A stretch of DNA of 64,000 nucleotides, from positions 1 to 64,000 of the forward strand of contig JAAWEH010000021.1 in NCBI GenBank assembly GCA_022794215.1. Direction: 5' to 3'. Of this stretch, positions 1 to 10,326 are shown piece after piece. The notes under the pieces are model-generated. The model was not told the DNA's origin and did no database searches. It worked only from the letters and a program-made list of their open reading frames with translations. Each line of letters begins with the position of its first letter. Positions within the stretch are counted from its first letter, which is position 1. The translations under genes were made by a program, and so were the position numbers. Source of the stretch: Oscillospiraceae bacterium. Lineage in GTDB: Bacteria > Bacillota > Clostridia > Oscillospirales > Oscillospiraceae.

Positions 1-189
1 CTGGACCTCAGCGTCCGGAGCTTCAACTGCCTGAAGCGGGCCAACATCAACACCGTGGAGGACTTGATCTCCAAGACCCAGGATGAGATGATGAAGGTTC
101 GGAACTTGGGCCGCAAGAGCCTGGAGGAAGTCATGAACAAGCTGGCTATGATGGGCCTGAGCCTTGCTGATGACGAGAACAACAACTAA
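1..189 (+). CDS. rpoA: DNA-directed RNA polymerase subunit alpha, C-terminal fragment (5' truncated by window)
   Basis: Frame 1 reads [48 protein letters not shown]..., the alpha-CTD; directly upstream of rplQ as in the standard ribosomal operon. Confidence 0.95.
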   Translation: MDLSVRSFNCLKRANINTVEDLISKTQDEMMKVRNLGRKSLEEVMNKLAMMGLSLADDENNN

Positions 190-214
190 CGCACGCCGAG
201 AGGAGTGAGAGAAA

Positions 215-556
215 ATGCCCGCAGTTCGTAAACTGGGAAGACCCACTGATCAGCGGATGGCCATGCTCCGCGCTATGACCACCTACCTGCTGGAGAACGG
301 CCAGATCAAGACCACCGTGACTCGCGCCAAGGAGGTTGCCCCCCTGGCGGAGAAGATGATCACCCTGGCCAAGAAGAACGACCTGGCCGCCTACCGTCAG
401 GCCCTGGCTTTCATCACCAAGGAGGATGTGGCCAAGAAGCTCTTCGACCAGATCGGCCCCAAGTACGCCACCCGTGACGGCGGCTACACCCGGGTCGTCC
501 GCATCGGCCCCCGCCGGGGCGATGCCGCTGAGATGGCCGTTATTCAGCTTGTCTAA
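215..556 (+). CDS. rplQ: 50S ribosomal protein L17
   Basis: 113 aa, [40 protein letters not shown]; follows rpoA; RBS-like gaggagtgaga upstream. Confidence 0.97.
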   Translation: MPAVRKLGRPTDQRMAMLRAMTTYLLENGQIKTTVTRAKEVAPLAEKMITLAKKNDLAAYRQALAFITKEDVAKKLFDQIGPKYATRDGGYTRVVRIGPRRGDAAEMAVIQLV

Positions 557-586
557 TCGATAAACAAGCGGAAAGAACGAAATTGA

Positions 587-636
587 AAAGCCCCTATCGT
601 ATCCCCGGTGCACCAGGGATACGATAGGGGCTTTTT
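587..636 (+). terminator. Intrinsic terminator after rplQ (bidirectional, convergent)
   Basis: agcccctatcgtatccc / gggatacgataggggct stem followed by ttttt. Confidence 0.9.
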
Positions 637-664
637 CGCTTGGTACGCGGAGAAAAACGGGCCT

Positions 665-1399
665 CTACTGGCTGATGGACTTCATGAACAGATCGGTTTC
701 CGGGTCAAAGTCGATGGGGAAGGATTGCTGGCCGCTGTGGATGAGGATGCGGCAGGTGCCATCTTCCCTGCATTTTATGGGGGCAATGGCGGTAAGGAGG
801 GAATGGGTGTACGTGTTTTCATTTGCTGTTATAACAGGGGTGGTTCGATTTATGGTGGAAAAGGGCTCTGCATCGGGGTAGCTAACCTTCACATCAGGGG
901 AGTTGACCAGGATGCCGGAAAGATAAATATACCGGTCTGGGCAGTTGGGGACAGAATAGAGCCTGATGCTGTAAAAATTGCCGTCCTGGGCGGTGGCCTC
1001 CCAGGGAATGGTGAAGGATCGGAATTCTCCCAGCCGGGGGTGTTCGGCCAGATGATAACCGCCATCTGCCTTGGGCGTGATATAAAAATAATCCTCATTG
1101 TGCTGGCTGCCGTAAACCAAAGCGGAATGTTCCCCCTCCACCACAAAGCAGACTTCTCCCTTGGGATAGAGGTATTCCGCTACCGCCTCCGGAGTGGGAA
1201 AGGTATGGAGGAAATTTTCGATGGGCGGAGGAGGGAAGAAAAGCTCCAAAATCCCGCATAGAACCAGAGCAAGCACTGCCACCAGCACCTTGCCCTTTTT
1301 GCTCCTGGGACGAACCAGAAAAAGGAAGAGGCCGGCAAGACCCCAGAAAAACAGCAGCCGCAGGACGACCATCAAAAACGAAGCAATATGTAGGATCAT
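665..1399 (-). CDS. Hypothetical membrane-anchored protein
   Basis: ORF 665..1483; the likely start is the internal Met at MILHIASFLMVVLRLLFF; two hydrophobic segments then a soluble domain; no family recognised. Confidence 0.6.
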   Translation of the reverse strand: MILHIASFLMVVLRLLFFWGLAGLFLFLVRPRSKKGKVLVAVLALVLCGILELFFPPPPIENFLHTFPTPEAVAEYLYPKGEVCFVVEGEHSALVYGSQHNEDYFYITPKADGGYHLAEHPRLGEFRSFTIPWEATAQDGNFYSIRLYSVPNCPDRYIYLSGILVNSPDVKVSYPDAEPFSTINRTTPVITANENTYTHSLLTAIAPIKCREDGTCRILIHSGQQSFPIDFDPETDLFMKSISQ

Positions 1400-1671
1400 T
1401 GCCACACAAGTCGGCCTCCCCTCAAGATTTTCAGCCTTATAATAGCATGATGAGCGGGAAAGGTCAAGAAAAGATGATTCCAAATGGTATAATACTACAC
1501 AGAAATTCCTGATTGGAGTCGACTTTTGGAGAGAAACGGCTACAGCTTGAAGAAAAGAGGGAAAGAATTTCCGGAGATATTTATGCCCAGGGCTTGAAAA
1601 GAGGGGGAAAATTCAATATACTGATAATAGCGATCCCTCAAAGTCCGTAAAAAGGAAAGGAAGGATTTCCA

Positions 1672-2661
1672 GTGGCGATTTTGGTGTTGGGCGGAGCCGG
1701 CTATATTGGCTCCCATACGGTTTATGAGCTTATCGACGCGGGCCGGGACGTGGTGGTGGCGGACAATCTGATTACCGGCTTTCGGAAGGCAGTTCACCCT
1801 AAGGCCCGGTTTTATGAAGTGGATATTCGGGATAAGAAGGCCATGGACGCCCTGTTTGAAAAGGAGCACATCGAAGGGGTCATCCATTTTGCAGCCTCTT
1901 CCCAGGTGGGAGAGTCCATGGTGGATCCCCTGAAGTACTATGACAACAACCTTTGGGGTACCATCTCCTTGTTGGAGTCCATGGTAGAGCACGGGGTGGA
2001 CAAGATCGTATTCTCTTCCACCGCCGCTACCTATGGGGAGCCTGAGCGGATGCCCATTTTGGAATATGACCGCACCCAGCCTACCAACTGCTATGGCGAG
2101 ACCAAGCTGGCCATGGAAAAGATGATGAGCTGGACCAGCAGAGCTCACGGTCTGAGATATGTGGCGCTGCGGTATTTCAACGCCTGCGGCGCCCATGCCT
2201 CCGGAGAGATCGGGGAGGCCCACGACCCGGAGACCCATCTAATCCCCGTAATCCTCCAGGTGCCCAACGGTCAGCGGGAGAAGATCTCCGTATTTGGAGA
2301 GGATTATCCCACCAAGGACGGCACCTGTGTGCGGGACTATATCCATGTCACCGACCTGGCCCAGGCCCACATTCTGGCTCTGGACTACCTGATCAAGGGC
2401 GGGGAGAATAACGTATTTAATTTGGGCAACGGTGTAGGCTTTACCGTTAAGGAGGTCATTGATGTGGCCCGGAAGGTGACTGGGCACGCTATTCCTGCGG
2501 AGATCTGTCCCCGGCGGGCAGGAGATCCGGCCCAGTTGGTAGCTTCCTCTGATAAGGCCAAGACCGTTCTGGGCTGGAAGCCCCAGTTCAATGACCTGGA
2601 AACCATTGTTTCCAGCGCCTGGGCCTGGCATAAGGCCCACCCCCATGGCTTTGAAGGGTAA
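1672..2661 (+). CDS. galE: UDP-glucose 4-epimerase
   Basis: GTG start; MAILVLGGAGYIGSHTVYELIDAG Rossmann motif; YGETKLAMEK catalytic Y-x3-K; 329 aa. Confidence 0.95.
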   Translation: MAILVLGGAGYIGSHTVYELIDAGRDVVVADNLITGFRKAVHPKARFYEVDIRDKKAMDALFEKEHIEGVIHFAASSQVGESMVDPLKYYDNNLWGTISLLESMVEHGVDKIVFSSTAATYGEPERMPILEYDRTQPTNCYGETKLAMEKMMSWTSRAHGLRYVALRYFNACGAHASGEIGEAHDPETHLIPVILQVPNGQREKISVFGEDYPTKDGTCVRDYIHVTDLAQAHILALDYLIKGGENNVFNLGNGVGFTVKEVIDVARKVTGHAIPAEICPRRAGDPAQLVASSDKAKTVLGWKPQFNDLETIVSSAWAWHKAHPHGFEG

Positions 2662-2679
2662 AGGGAAATAAAAAGAAAA

Positions 2680-2717
2680 CAGGCAGCCGCAAAAACGCGG
2701 CTGCCTGCTTTTTTGTT
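2680..2717 (+). terminator. Intrinsic terminator downstream of galE (convergent)
   Basis: caggcagccgc / gcggctgcctg stem followed by T-run. Confidence 0.85.
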
Positions 2718-2718
2718 T

Positions 2719-5280
2719 TTATTTTGTAAGGGGTTTCATGAATTTTTCCAACAGCCGGGCAACTTCACGCACGTCAATGGGCTTGGCAATATGGGAGTTC
2801 ATCCCACAGTCCAAACACTTCTTCACGTCCTCGGCAAAAGCGTCGGCGGTCATGGCGATAATGGGAATATCGGCATCGGGGCGCTCCAGCTTTCGGATTG
2901 CCTGGGTAGCCTCGTAGCCGGTCATTACCGGCATTCGGATGTCCATGAGAATGGCGTCGTAATACCCCGGGGCAGAGGCCTGGAATTTGTCCAGACAGAT
3001 TTGACCGTTTTCCGCCCAATCCAGCTCCAGACCCAACTCGGAAAGCAGATCATGGGCGATTTCCCAGTTGAGCTCGTTGTCCTCTGCCAAAAGGATTTTG
3101 TGGCCGGTGAGGTCAAAGGTCGGTTGTGCGGGAGAAGATATCTTTTCTGCCTCGCCCGTATAAAGCTTAAGGGTATGATAGAGGGTGGATTTAAACAGAG
3201 GCTTGGAGATAAAGCCGCTGATGCCGGCGGCCCTGGCGTCCTCTTCGATGTCTGCCCAGTCATAGGCCGAGATGAGAAGGATGGGTACGCTGTCTCCCAA
3301 ACTTTGTCGGATACGACGCGCGGTTTCGATGCCATCAATGCCAGGCAGCTTCCAATCCAAAAGAATGATGTGGTAATCATTGCGGCTGGCGCGACGGCGA
3401 AGAACCATTTCTACGGCTTTTTCTCCGTCCAGGGTCCACTCGGCATTGATGCCAATGGATTTGAGAGAGAGCACTGCACTTTCACAAAGCTGCTGGTCAT
3501 CGTCCACCACAAGCATGTTCCAATCGGGGAGGATCATGTCCGCTTCGGGGACGTCGGCTTTTTCCAAATCCAGGGTAACCCGGAACTCACTGCCCTGGCC
3601 CAGGGCGCTCTCCACAGTGATAGAGCCGCCCATAGCGTCCACAATGTATTTGGTGATGGTCATTCCCAGACCGGTACCCTCTGTGCGGCGAACCCGGGTG
3701 CTGTCCTCACGGGTAAAGGATTCAAAGATCTTTTCCTGGAATTCAGGGGTCATACCAATGCCGTTGTCCTTTACCGACAGGTGGATACGCACATAGTCCT
3801 CTCCCCGGGGGGAAGCCTCTTCATAAAGAGCGACCTGGATCAGCCCCTCGTCAGGGGTGAATTTGATGGCATTGGAAAGAAGGTTCAAAAGTACCTGGTT
3901 GAGCCGGACACTGTCACAATATACATTCTCAGTGGAAATATCGTGGATAGAGACGCTGAAGTTCTGGTTTTTAATGCGAACCTGGGGCTGGACAATGCTG
4001 ACAATGCTTTCCATGACCTCCCGAAGGGAGATCTGATCCATGCTGAGGGTCATTTTGCCGCTTTCGATCTTAGACATATCCAGCACATCGTTGATAAGCC
4101 CCAGCAAATGTTTGGAGGACAGGGTGATCTTTTTTAGACAATTCTGAACTTGATCCTTATCGTCAATGTTGGCTGTGGCAATGGCGGTCATGCCGACGAT
4201 GGCGTTCATGGGGGTTCGGATGTCGTGAGACATGTTGGACAAAAATTCGCTTTTGGCCTGTGTAGCGGCCTCGGCATCCCGGCGGGCCTGATCCAACGCC
4301 TGAAGCTGCTGGCGGGTGAGGCGGAGGTACCGGAAGAATACGTATAGCAGAGCCAAAAGGATCAGTGCGCCGCCAACCAGCACGGTGATAAACCACTGGC
4401 GGATCAAGCCGCTGATAATAGAGTTCATAGTGCCGTAGGGCATAAAGGTGAGCAGATACCACTCAGAGTAGGCCAAGTGGGTACAGTAAAGGTGTCGCCG
4501 CTCTCCATTGAAAAAGAATTCGTTGGAGTATTCCTCGCCGTTTTCCATAGCGGTGGTAAGTTCCTGGATGTACTCGTCGGGTGTCATCCCGCTCACATTG
4601 TCATAAAGGGCCCGGGCCCGCTCAAAATAGCTGTTGCGGTATGCGTCAGCGCTGCGAATAACGAAGGAGCCATCCTTTCGGATGATGAAAGAATAGACAT
4701 GTTCGTTGTTTTCGTCCAGAGAGAGGGTCTCGCTGATATAGGAGGTGGGCAAGCCGGCCACCAAAGCGGTACTGGAATGGTTTTCTATAATGGAGTGGGA
4801 AATGGGAATCCCCAACAGGATCACTTTGTTTCCCTCCTGATCTGTGCCGATAGCCACTTTCTTTTCTCCGTTGTGCAAAGAGGTGAGGAAGGGCTCTGGA
4901 TCCGTGACCTGCAGGGGGGAACCATAGAGCATGTCAAAGGCGCCATCTGAGGAGTAAAAGGCCAAATAATCAAATTCCCTGGCCTGTGCGTTTAGAATAA
5001 GCTGCTCCTGCAAGGAAGAGTCCTCGCGGATGCGGTCAGGAACGACAGTTTTTACAAGGGCCTCCAGTTGCTCCAGGCGCAGACCAATAGTGGTTTCAAA
5101 GTGCATGGAGATCTGCTGGCTCATACTGGACATATAGAGCTCGCCGACCTGGTTAATGGTGTTGGAGCTGAGATTGCTTATGTGGATTGCCAAAAATGAG
5201 AATACGCAAACGTACAACAGTGCAATTACGACCAGACTGAGTGTCAGAAAACGGGTAGTCTTATTTTTAAAATTTTTCAT
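2719..5280 (-). CDS. Hybrid sensor histidine kinase (extracytoplasmic sensor, HisKA, HATPase, two receiver domains)
   Basis: KSEFLSNMSHDIRTPMNAIVGM H-box; GTGLGMTITKYIV G-box; REC motifs LVVDDDQ/LLDWKLPG and LLAEDNELN/LMDIRMPVM; two TM segments flanking the N-terminal sensor. Confidence 0.95.
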   Translation of the reverse strand: MKNFKNKTTRFLTLSLVVIALLYVCVFSFLAIHISNLSSNTINQVGELYMSSMSQQISMHFETTIGLRLEQLEALVKTVVPDRIREDSSLQEQLILNAQAREFDYLAFYSSDGAFDMLYGSPLQVTDPEPFLTSLHNGEKKVAIGTDQEGNKVILLGIPISHSIIENHSSTALVAGLPTSYISETLSLDENNEHVYSFIIRKDGSFVIRSADAYRNSYFERARALYDNVSGMTPDEYIQELTTAMENGEEYSNEFFFNGERRHLYCTHLAYSEWYLLTFMPYGTMNSIISGLIRQWFITVLVGGALILLALLYVFFRYLRLTRQQLQALDQARRDAEAATQAKSEFLSNMSHDIRTPMNAIVGMTAIATANIDDKDQVQNCLKKITLSSKHLLGLINDVLDMSKIESGKMTLSMDQISLREVMESIVSIVQPQVRIKNQNFSVSIHDISTENVYCDSVRLNQVLLNLLSNAIKFTPDEGLIQVALYEEASPRGEDYVRIHLSVKDNGIGMTPEFQEKIFESFTREDSTRVRRTEGTGLGMTITKYIVDAMGGSITVESALGQGSEFRVTLDLEKADVPEADMILPDWNMLVVDDDQQLCESAVLSLKSIGINAEWTLDGEKAVEMVLRRRASRNDYHIILLDWKLPGIDGIETARRIRQSLGDSVPILLISAYDWADIEEDARAAGISGFISKPLFKSTLYHTLKLYTGEAEKISSPAQPTFDLTGHKILLAEDNELNWEIAHDLLSELGLELDWAENGQICLDKFQASAPGYYDAILMDIRMPVMTGYEATQAIRKLERPDADIPIIAMTADAFAEDVKKCLDCGMNSHIAKPIDVREVARLLEKFMKPLTK

Positions 5281-5311
5281 GGATCAAAATACCTCCACCA
5301 TATTTACCCGT

Positions 5312-5674
5312 TTACACCGGAAGGGATGCTTGGTAGGCCTGGAGCGCGTTGACAGTGGCTTCATAATCTGCGGCAACCTGGTGAAAAAGGGGCTCAGCCT
5401 CAGCCGACCAGCTATCCCGCAGAGTTTCGGTAAGCCGGTTGCTGGACTCGTAAAGCCGGTCAAAGCCCAGATTGCTGCACACGCCTTTAATGGTATGGGC
5501 AGCGCGGAAGGCCGTGGGCTGATCCTGGTCGGCCATGGCGGCCTGCAGCGTGGCAAAGCTGGGGTCGTCCAAAAATTTCAGGGCAAATTTTTTGATTAGG
5601 TTTTCGCTGCGAAGACGGCCAAACACATTTTCATAATTGCCGCCTAAAGCGTCATAACAAGCCTGCAAAGTCAT
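5312..5674 (-). CDS. Histidine phosphotransfer (Hpt) domain protein
   Basis: 120 aa with AAHTIKGVCSNLGF (HxxKG) phosphotransfer motif; start overlaps the upstream RR stop by 4 bp. Confidence 0.9.
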   Translation of the reverse strand: MTLQACYDALGGNYENVFGRLRSENLIKKFALKFLDDPSFATLQAAMADQDQPTAFRAAHTIKGVCSNLGFDRLYESSNRLTETLRDSWSAEAEPLFHQVAADYEATVNALQAYQASLPV

Positions 5675-7776
5675 GTTTTATCCTCTCCTTTGTTGGGGGT
5701 GCTTCCGTCAATGGGGGAGATGGCAGAGAGTATCTCCTGCATAGAGTCATCATAAAAATGATACTGTCCCCGGCCGCCCCGTTTTACAGAATAGAGGGCC
5801 TGGTCAGCCGCACGAAACAGGGCATCGTAATTTGTGCCCACAATGTTGGTCTGCGCGACCCCCATGCTGATGGAAATGACCGAGTCTTTAAAGGAACTCT
5901 GCAGAGAATTGAAGATCCGGTGGATGATTGGTTCAAGGGAGGCTTTGTATTCCAAAAAGAGAAGGAATTCATCCCCGCCTATCCGGGCGACAATGTCACC
6001 GCTGCGGATGCTGTTTTGGAGCTGCTGGGCCGTATAGATCAACACCTGGTCGCCAAACTGGTGGCCCCGTTGATCATTGCATTGCTTGAAATGATCCAGA
6101 TCAAAGATGGCTAGGGCATAGGTGCTGTCAGGTCTCTCCTCCAAACGAGCCTTAATGCGCTCCTTGGCGGAAGCATGGTTGAGAAGTCCGGTTAGAGGAT
6201 CGCTGAAAGCCAACTGTTCCAGATCGTTGAGACGGGTTCTGGAATCGTGGATGTCAATGGCTTTGCCGATGGCGCCGGTGTACCGGGGGGGATCGTCGGG
6301 GGACCAGATGGCCCGGGAGATAATGCGATACCACCGCTGGCCCTCGGGAAGATTTAGCTTGCAGTCGTGGATGACCTCGGGCCGGCCGGGGGAGGTGCTT
6401 TGAAGCGCAGTGGAAAGGGCCCGCAGATCCTCCGAACTGATAAGGGCCAGTACGCCGGGATCCTGGTGGGGATGCTGGATAATCTCGGGAAAGCCCAGCT
6501 TGTTGGCGCCGAAGGGGGAAAGGGTAAGCGAAGAGGGAGAAAGGGTATATTCAAATTGTATCTCCTGGGTGAGAGCGGCATAGAAGTCCAGCTTCATCCG
6601 CTCGTTTTCCAGCAGCTGGAGGGTTCGCCGGGATACAGGCAGTTCTCCCTGCTGGAGCATTTCCTCGGTAATATTTTGCAGTTCCCTCTGGCTACTGGGG
6701 GCGGAAGCGCCCCGTTTCAATTCCCTGGGAAGGGTGTCGGCCAAATCGGTAAGACACCGCAGCAAAAGGGGATTAAAGGTTCCGCACTGACCGTCCAGTA
6801 TCATGCGGATGGCCTCCTCATGGGGAATGGCCCGCTTGTAGACCCGGTCGCTGGTAAGGGCGTCATAGACGTCGGCCAGGGCCACCACCTGGGCGGAGAT
6901 AGGGATCTCCTCCCCCATAAGTCCATCGGGATACCCCTGGCCGTCATAGCGTTCATGGTGCCAGCGGCAGATCTCATAGGCAACCTTCACCAGGGGCTCC
7001 CCCTGATGGATAGGTAAGTCCCGCAGCATCTGGGCGCCAATAACGGAGTGGGTTTTCATCACCTCAAACTCTTGGGAGGTGAGTTTGCCCGGCTTATTCA
7101 GTACCTCCTCGGGAATGGCAATTTTGCCAATGTCGTGGAGAGCGGAGGCGGTGGTGATGATGGCGATTTCCGAGCGGGTAAACCGATACCGGCTGGAACA
7201 CTGGGTAAGCTGCTTGAGCAGCAGCTCGGTCAGCGTATGTACATGCCGAACGTGGAGTCCGCTTTCACCGTTGCGGAACTCTACAATATGGCTGAGAATG
7301 TCGATCATAAGGGAGCTTTGCTGTTCTTTCTCGTAGATCTGCTCCGCCACAATGCCCACCAGCTTTTTCTGCTTGGCATAGAGCAGGATGGTGTTGACCA
7401 CCCGATGGTGGACGATCAGAGCGTCGAAGGGGCGGCCGATAAAGTCGGTGACGCCCAGCTCATAGGCCCGCTCCACATGGGACGTGCCGCTTTCGGAGGA
7501 GATCATAATGACGGGGACATTTTCGATCCAGTGGTTGCGGTTCATCTCGGCCAGTACGCCAAAACCGTCCATTTCGGGCATAACAATATCCAGCAGAACC
7601 AGGGCCAGTCCAGAGCCGTGGGCTTGCAGAACCTCCACAGCCTGAAGCCCATTCTCTGCCTCAATGATTTCATATTCGTCCCCCAGCATATCCGCCAGGA
7701 TAGCTCGGTTCATCTCGGAGTCATCTACGATTAGAATTTTGGACTTTCCTTCTTGTAGAACGTCTATAGTAATCAC
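5671..7776 (-). CDS. Response regulator with REC, HD-GYP and GGDEF domains
   Basis: KILIVDDSEMNRA/LLDIVMPEMDG receiver; ALHDIGK plus RYDGQGYPDGL HD-GYP; RSGDIVARIGGDEF (GGDEF with I-site RxxD). Confidence 0.95.
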   Translation of the reverse strand: MITIDVLQEGKSKILIVDDSEMNRAILADMLGDEYEIIEAENGLQAVEVLQAHGSGLALVLLDIVMPEMDGFGVLAEMNRNHWIENVPVIMISSESGTSHVERAYELGVTDFIGRPFDALIVHHRVVNTILLYAKQKKLVGIVAEQIYEKEQQSSLMIDILSHIVEFRNGESGLHVRHVHTLTELLLKQLTQCSSRYRFTRSEIAIITTASALHDIGKIAIPEEVLNKPGKLTSQEFEVMKTHSVIGAQMLRDLPIHQGEPLVKVAYEICRWHHERYDGQGYPDGLMGEEIPISAQVVALADVYDALTSDRVYKRAIPHEEAIRMILDGQCGTFNPLLLRCLTDLADTLPRELKRGASAPSSQRELQNITEEMLQQGELPVSRRTLQLLENERMKLDFYAALTQEIQFEYTLSPSSLTLSPFGANKLGFPEIIQHPHQDPGVLALISSEDLRALSTALQSTSPGRPEVIHDCKLNLPEGQRWYRIISRAIWSPDDPPRYTGAIGKAIDIHDSRTRLNDLEQLAFSDPLTGLLNHASAKERIKARLEERPDSTYALAIFDLDHFKQCNDQRGHQFGDQVLIYTAQQLQNSIRSGDIVARIGGDEFLLFLEYKASLEPIIHRIFNSLQSSFKDSVISISMGVAQTNIVGTNYDALFRAADQALYSVKRGGRGQYHFYDDSMQEILSAISPIDGSTPNKGEDKT

Positions 7777-7794
7777 ACCTTTGCACGGAATAGG

Positions 7795-9051
7795 TCAATG
7801 GCTGGGCTCCAAGGGATGAACAGAAAAATGAAGCTGGGCGGGGGAATGGGGATACTGCCGGACAAAGGATCGGGCGATCCGGCTGCAGATCATCTGGCTG
7901 TTTTCAAAGTTGGCCTGAGGCAAGAGCAGAATAAACTGGGACAGACTACACCGGGCGGCCACGTCGCCCCGGCGGAGGTTGCTGCAGATCAGCTCCTGCA
8001 AATTGCCCACCACCCGATCCAGGCTGCGTCGGGCCAGAGTTTTTCCGTTTTCGGCGGAAACGGAGATCAGTGCCAGGTGAACTGCGTCGCCGCTTCGGGT
8101 CACCAGCCGGGCCACAGAATGGTAGATGACCCTGAAAATATCGTAGTCACAGAAAAGGGCGCCCGCTTGGTTAGACTCCTCCCGGAGCTGCTCCAGGATT
8201 TCACCCGGAGCGACGGTGTGGCTGTTGACGGTGCGGACAGCTTCCCGGTAAAGGGCCCGAAGGTCGTCAGAGGGCATAATGCCAAAGTTGGAGAGAAAGA
8301 GCTGGCTCATCTCCTCATAAACGGTAACCGCCCCCTGTTGATCCTCCAAACGGATAAGGGCGGACATCAGGTTGGAGTAGAGCTCCTCCTGATAGGGCTC
8401 CAGGGCGATGGCGGTGCGGCAAAGCTGAACCACATCCTGCCAGCGCTCCCGCTGCTTCAGGAGAGGAAGAACGCCCAAAATAGTTTCTATGTACAGGTTT
8501 TGGTAGTAAGCGGCAATAGGAACCACCCAAGGTTCGGAGGACAGCTTAGAGAGGAAGGGGCCCCGGTAAAGAGGCAAAGCCTCCAGCCAGATTTCCAGCT
8601 TGGCATTGTCATCCTGGGTGGCGGCCCCGGTGTGACAGAGGTGGTCAAAGCGGTCAATGTCCAGGGTCAGCGGCACATCGGTGTTCCAGGCATAGGAACC
8701 CTCCCGGCGGAGGATCAGGCTGTGCCCTGCCGTGTCGTCCAGCTGATTCAAAAAAGTTCGCGCTCGGTGGAACATGGTCTTGAGGGCGTTGAGAGGATTG
8801 CTGCTGCCTTCCTCCTCGCCCCAAATCAGCTCTACCAACTCCTCTGAAGAGACCGAACGGTTCCGGCAGTATATCATATAAGCCAGAAGAAGCCAGACCT
8901 TTTTGGAGCGGCTGTCACTGTCGTTGACCTCAGAAGAATCGCTTCGAATTGAAAATTCACCCAGCATTTGAACCTGTAACGGAAGATTTTTCAAAACGAC
9001 TCCCCCTTCTGCGGTGTGCTTTTTGTTCGATAGGCCGATAGGCTTATACAT
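7795..9051 (-). CDS. SARP/BTAD-type transcriptional regulator (winged helix plus bacterial transcriptional activation domain)
   Basis: N-terminal LGEFSIRSDSSEV...KKVWLLLAYMIY winged-helix start and BTAD TPR-like region LPLYRGPFLSKL...EPYQEELYSNLMSALIRL. Confidence 0.8.
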   Translation of the reverse strand: MYKPIGLSNKKHTAEGGVVLKNLPLQVQMLGEFSIRSDSSEVNDSDSRSKKVWLLLAYMIYCRNRSVSSEELVELIWGEEEGSSNPLNALKTMFHRARTFLNQLDDTAGHSLILRREGSYAWNTDVPLTLDIDRFDHLCHTGAATQDDNAKLEIWLEALPLYRGPFLSKLSSEPWVVPIAAYYQNLYIETILGVLPLLKQRERWQDVVQLCRTAIALEPYQEELYSNLMSALIRLEDQQGAVTVYEEMSQLFLSNFGIMPSDDLRALYREAVRTVNSHTVAPGEILEQLREESNQAGALFCDYDIFRVIYHSVARLVTRSGDAVHLALISVSAENGKTLARRSLDRVVGNLQELICSNLRRGDVAARCSLSQFILLLPQANFENSQMICSRIARSFVRQYPHSPAQLHFSVHPLEPSH

Positions 9052-9253
9052 ATATTAAAATACCACAAATGCAAAAGATTTGCAATTCGATTTTGCAAAA
9101 CGGGTACAAAATAAGGCGAGTTACAAAAAAATGAAAAAAAGAAAAATTTTTTCAAAAAAGTACTTTTCTTTTTGGGGCAGGTGTGCTATACTGCGTATAG
9201 AAAAACATCCGTCTCACCCAGGAGATCCTGGAAAGGGAGAAAGGAGTTTAGCA

Positions 9254-10240
9254 ATGAAAGTCTGGAAAAGAGTGGCGCCCATAGTGCTGGCACTGAGCCT
9301 GCTGACAGGCTGTGCCGCAGGAGCGCAAAACCCCGGGGATGGGAATGTATATCTGGACATGGTCCAGTTAGAGGAAGTGGAAATCGAAGCGGAGGCCGTA
9401 GCCATGGCTGCTGCACCTGCCCTTCCGGATTCGATGATCCCCGTGGCCTCTGGAACGAAGGTGGTAAAGAATGCCAAGGCCACCATTGACTATTCCAACA
9501 TTGCCGACGGCTACGTGATGGTCAATTATACCGCCACCACAGATAAGCAGATCAAGGTAAAGCTGGTAAGTCCCTCCACTGCCAACGAATATTATCAATA
9601 CAACCTGACTCCGGGCCAGTGGACCACCTTCCCGCTGTCCGATGGTAACGGGGAGTATAAGGTTTCGGTCATGGAGCACACCGGGGTGGACAGGAAATAT
9701 GCGGTGGTGGCTTCGGTCACCTTTGAGGCCGCTATGGCCGATGAGTTCGCTCCCTTCCTGCGTCCCAACCAGTATGTGGACTATGCCAACGCGGTCAACA
9801 CCATTGCAAAAGCCAAGGAATTGACCGAGAATATTGCCGATCCTTTGGAGAAGGTCCAGAAGGTCTACGATTATGTGGTGGAAAACCTGACCTACGACAA
9901 GGAGCGGGCCGCCAATGTACAGTCGGGCTACCTGCCGGTGCTGGACAGTGTGCTGGCCGAGAAGAAGGGCATCTGCTTTGACTATGCAGCCCTGATGACC
10001 GGAATGCTTCGCAGCCAGGGCGTTCCCTGTAAGCTGGTAACCGGTTATGCCGGAACTGCGTTCCATGCCTGGATCAGTGTGTGGACAGAAGAGGCGGGCT
10101 GGGTGGATGGCGCCATCTATTTTGACGGAACCACCTGGCAGCGGATGGATCCCACCTTCGCCTCCTCCGGCCACAGCAGCGAGGCCATCCTGAAGTATAT
10201 CGGCGACGGCGCCAATTATACAACAAAATACCTCTATTGA
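9254..10240 (+). CDS. Transglutaminase-like lipoprotein
   Basis: Signal peptide with lipobox MKVWKRVAPIVLALSLLTGCAAG; KKGICFDYAALMTGMLRSQGVPCKLVTGYAG...HAWISVW transglutaminase core with C-H-D. Confidence 0.88.
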   Translation: MKVWKRVAPIVLALSLLTGCAAGAQNPGDGNVYLDMVQLEEVEIEAEAVAMAAAPALPDSMIPVASGTKVVKNAKATIDYSNIADGYVMVNYTATTDKQIKVKLVSPSTANEYYQYNLTPGQWTTFPLSDGNGEYKVSVMEHTGVDRKYAVVASVTFEAAMADEFAPFLRPNQYVDYANAVNTIAKAKELTENIADPLEKVQKVYDYVVENLTYDKERAANVQSGYLPVLDSVLAEKKGICFDYAALMTGMLRSQGVPCKLVTGYAGTAFHAWISVWTEEAGWVDGAIYFDGTTWQRMDPTFASSGHSSEAILKYIGDGANYTTKYLY

Positions 10241-10288
10241 TCCGTAGGGGGGCATTTTCCCCTTTACGAATGCTGGATTATGCGCTAA

Positions 10289-10325
10289 AATAGGCTTGTG
10301 GATGATTCCACAAGCCTATTTTTGT
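10289..10325 (+). terminator. Intrinsic terminator
   Basis: aataggcttgtgga / tccacaagcctatt stem followed by ttt. Confidence 0.85.
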
Positions 10326-10326
10326 T

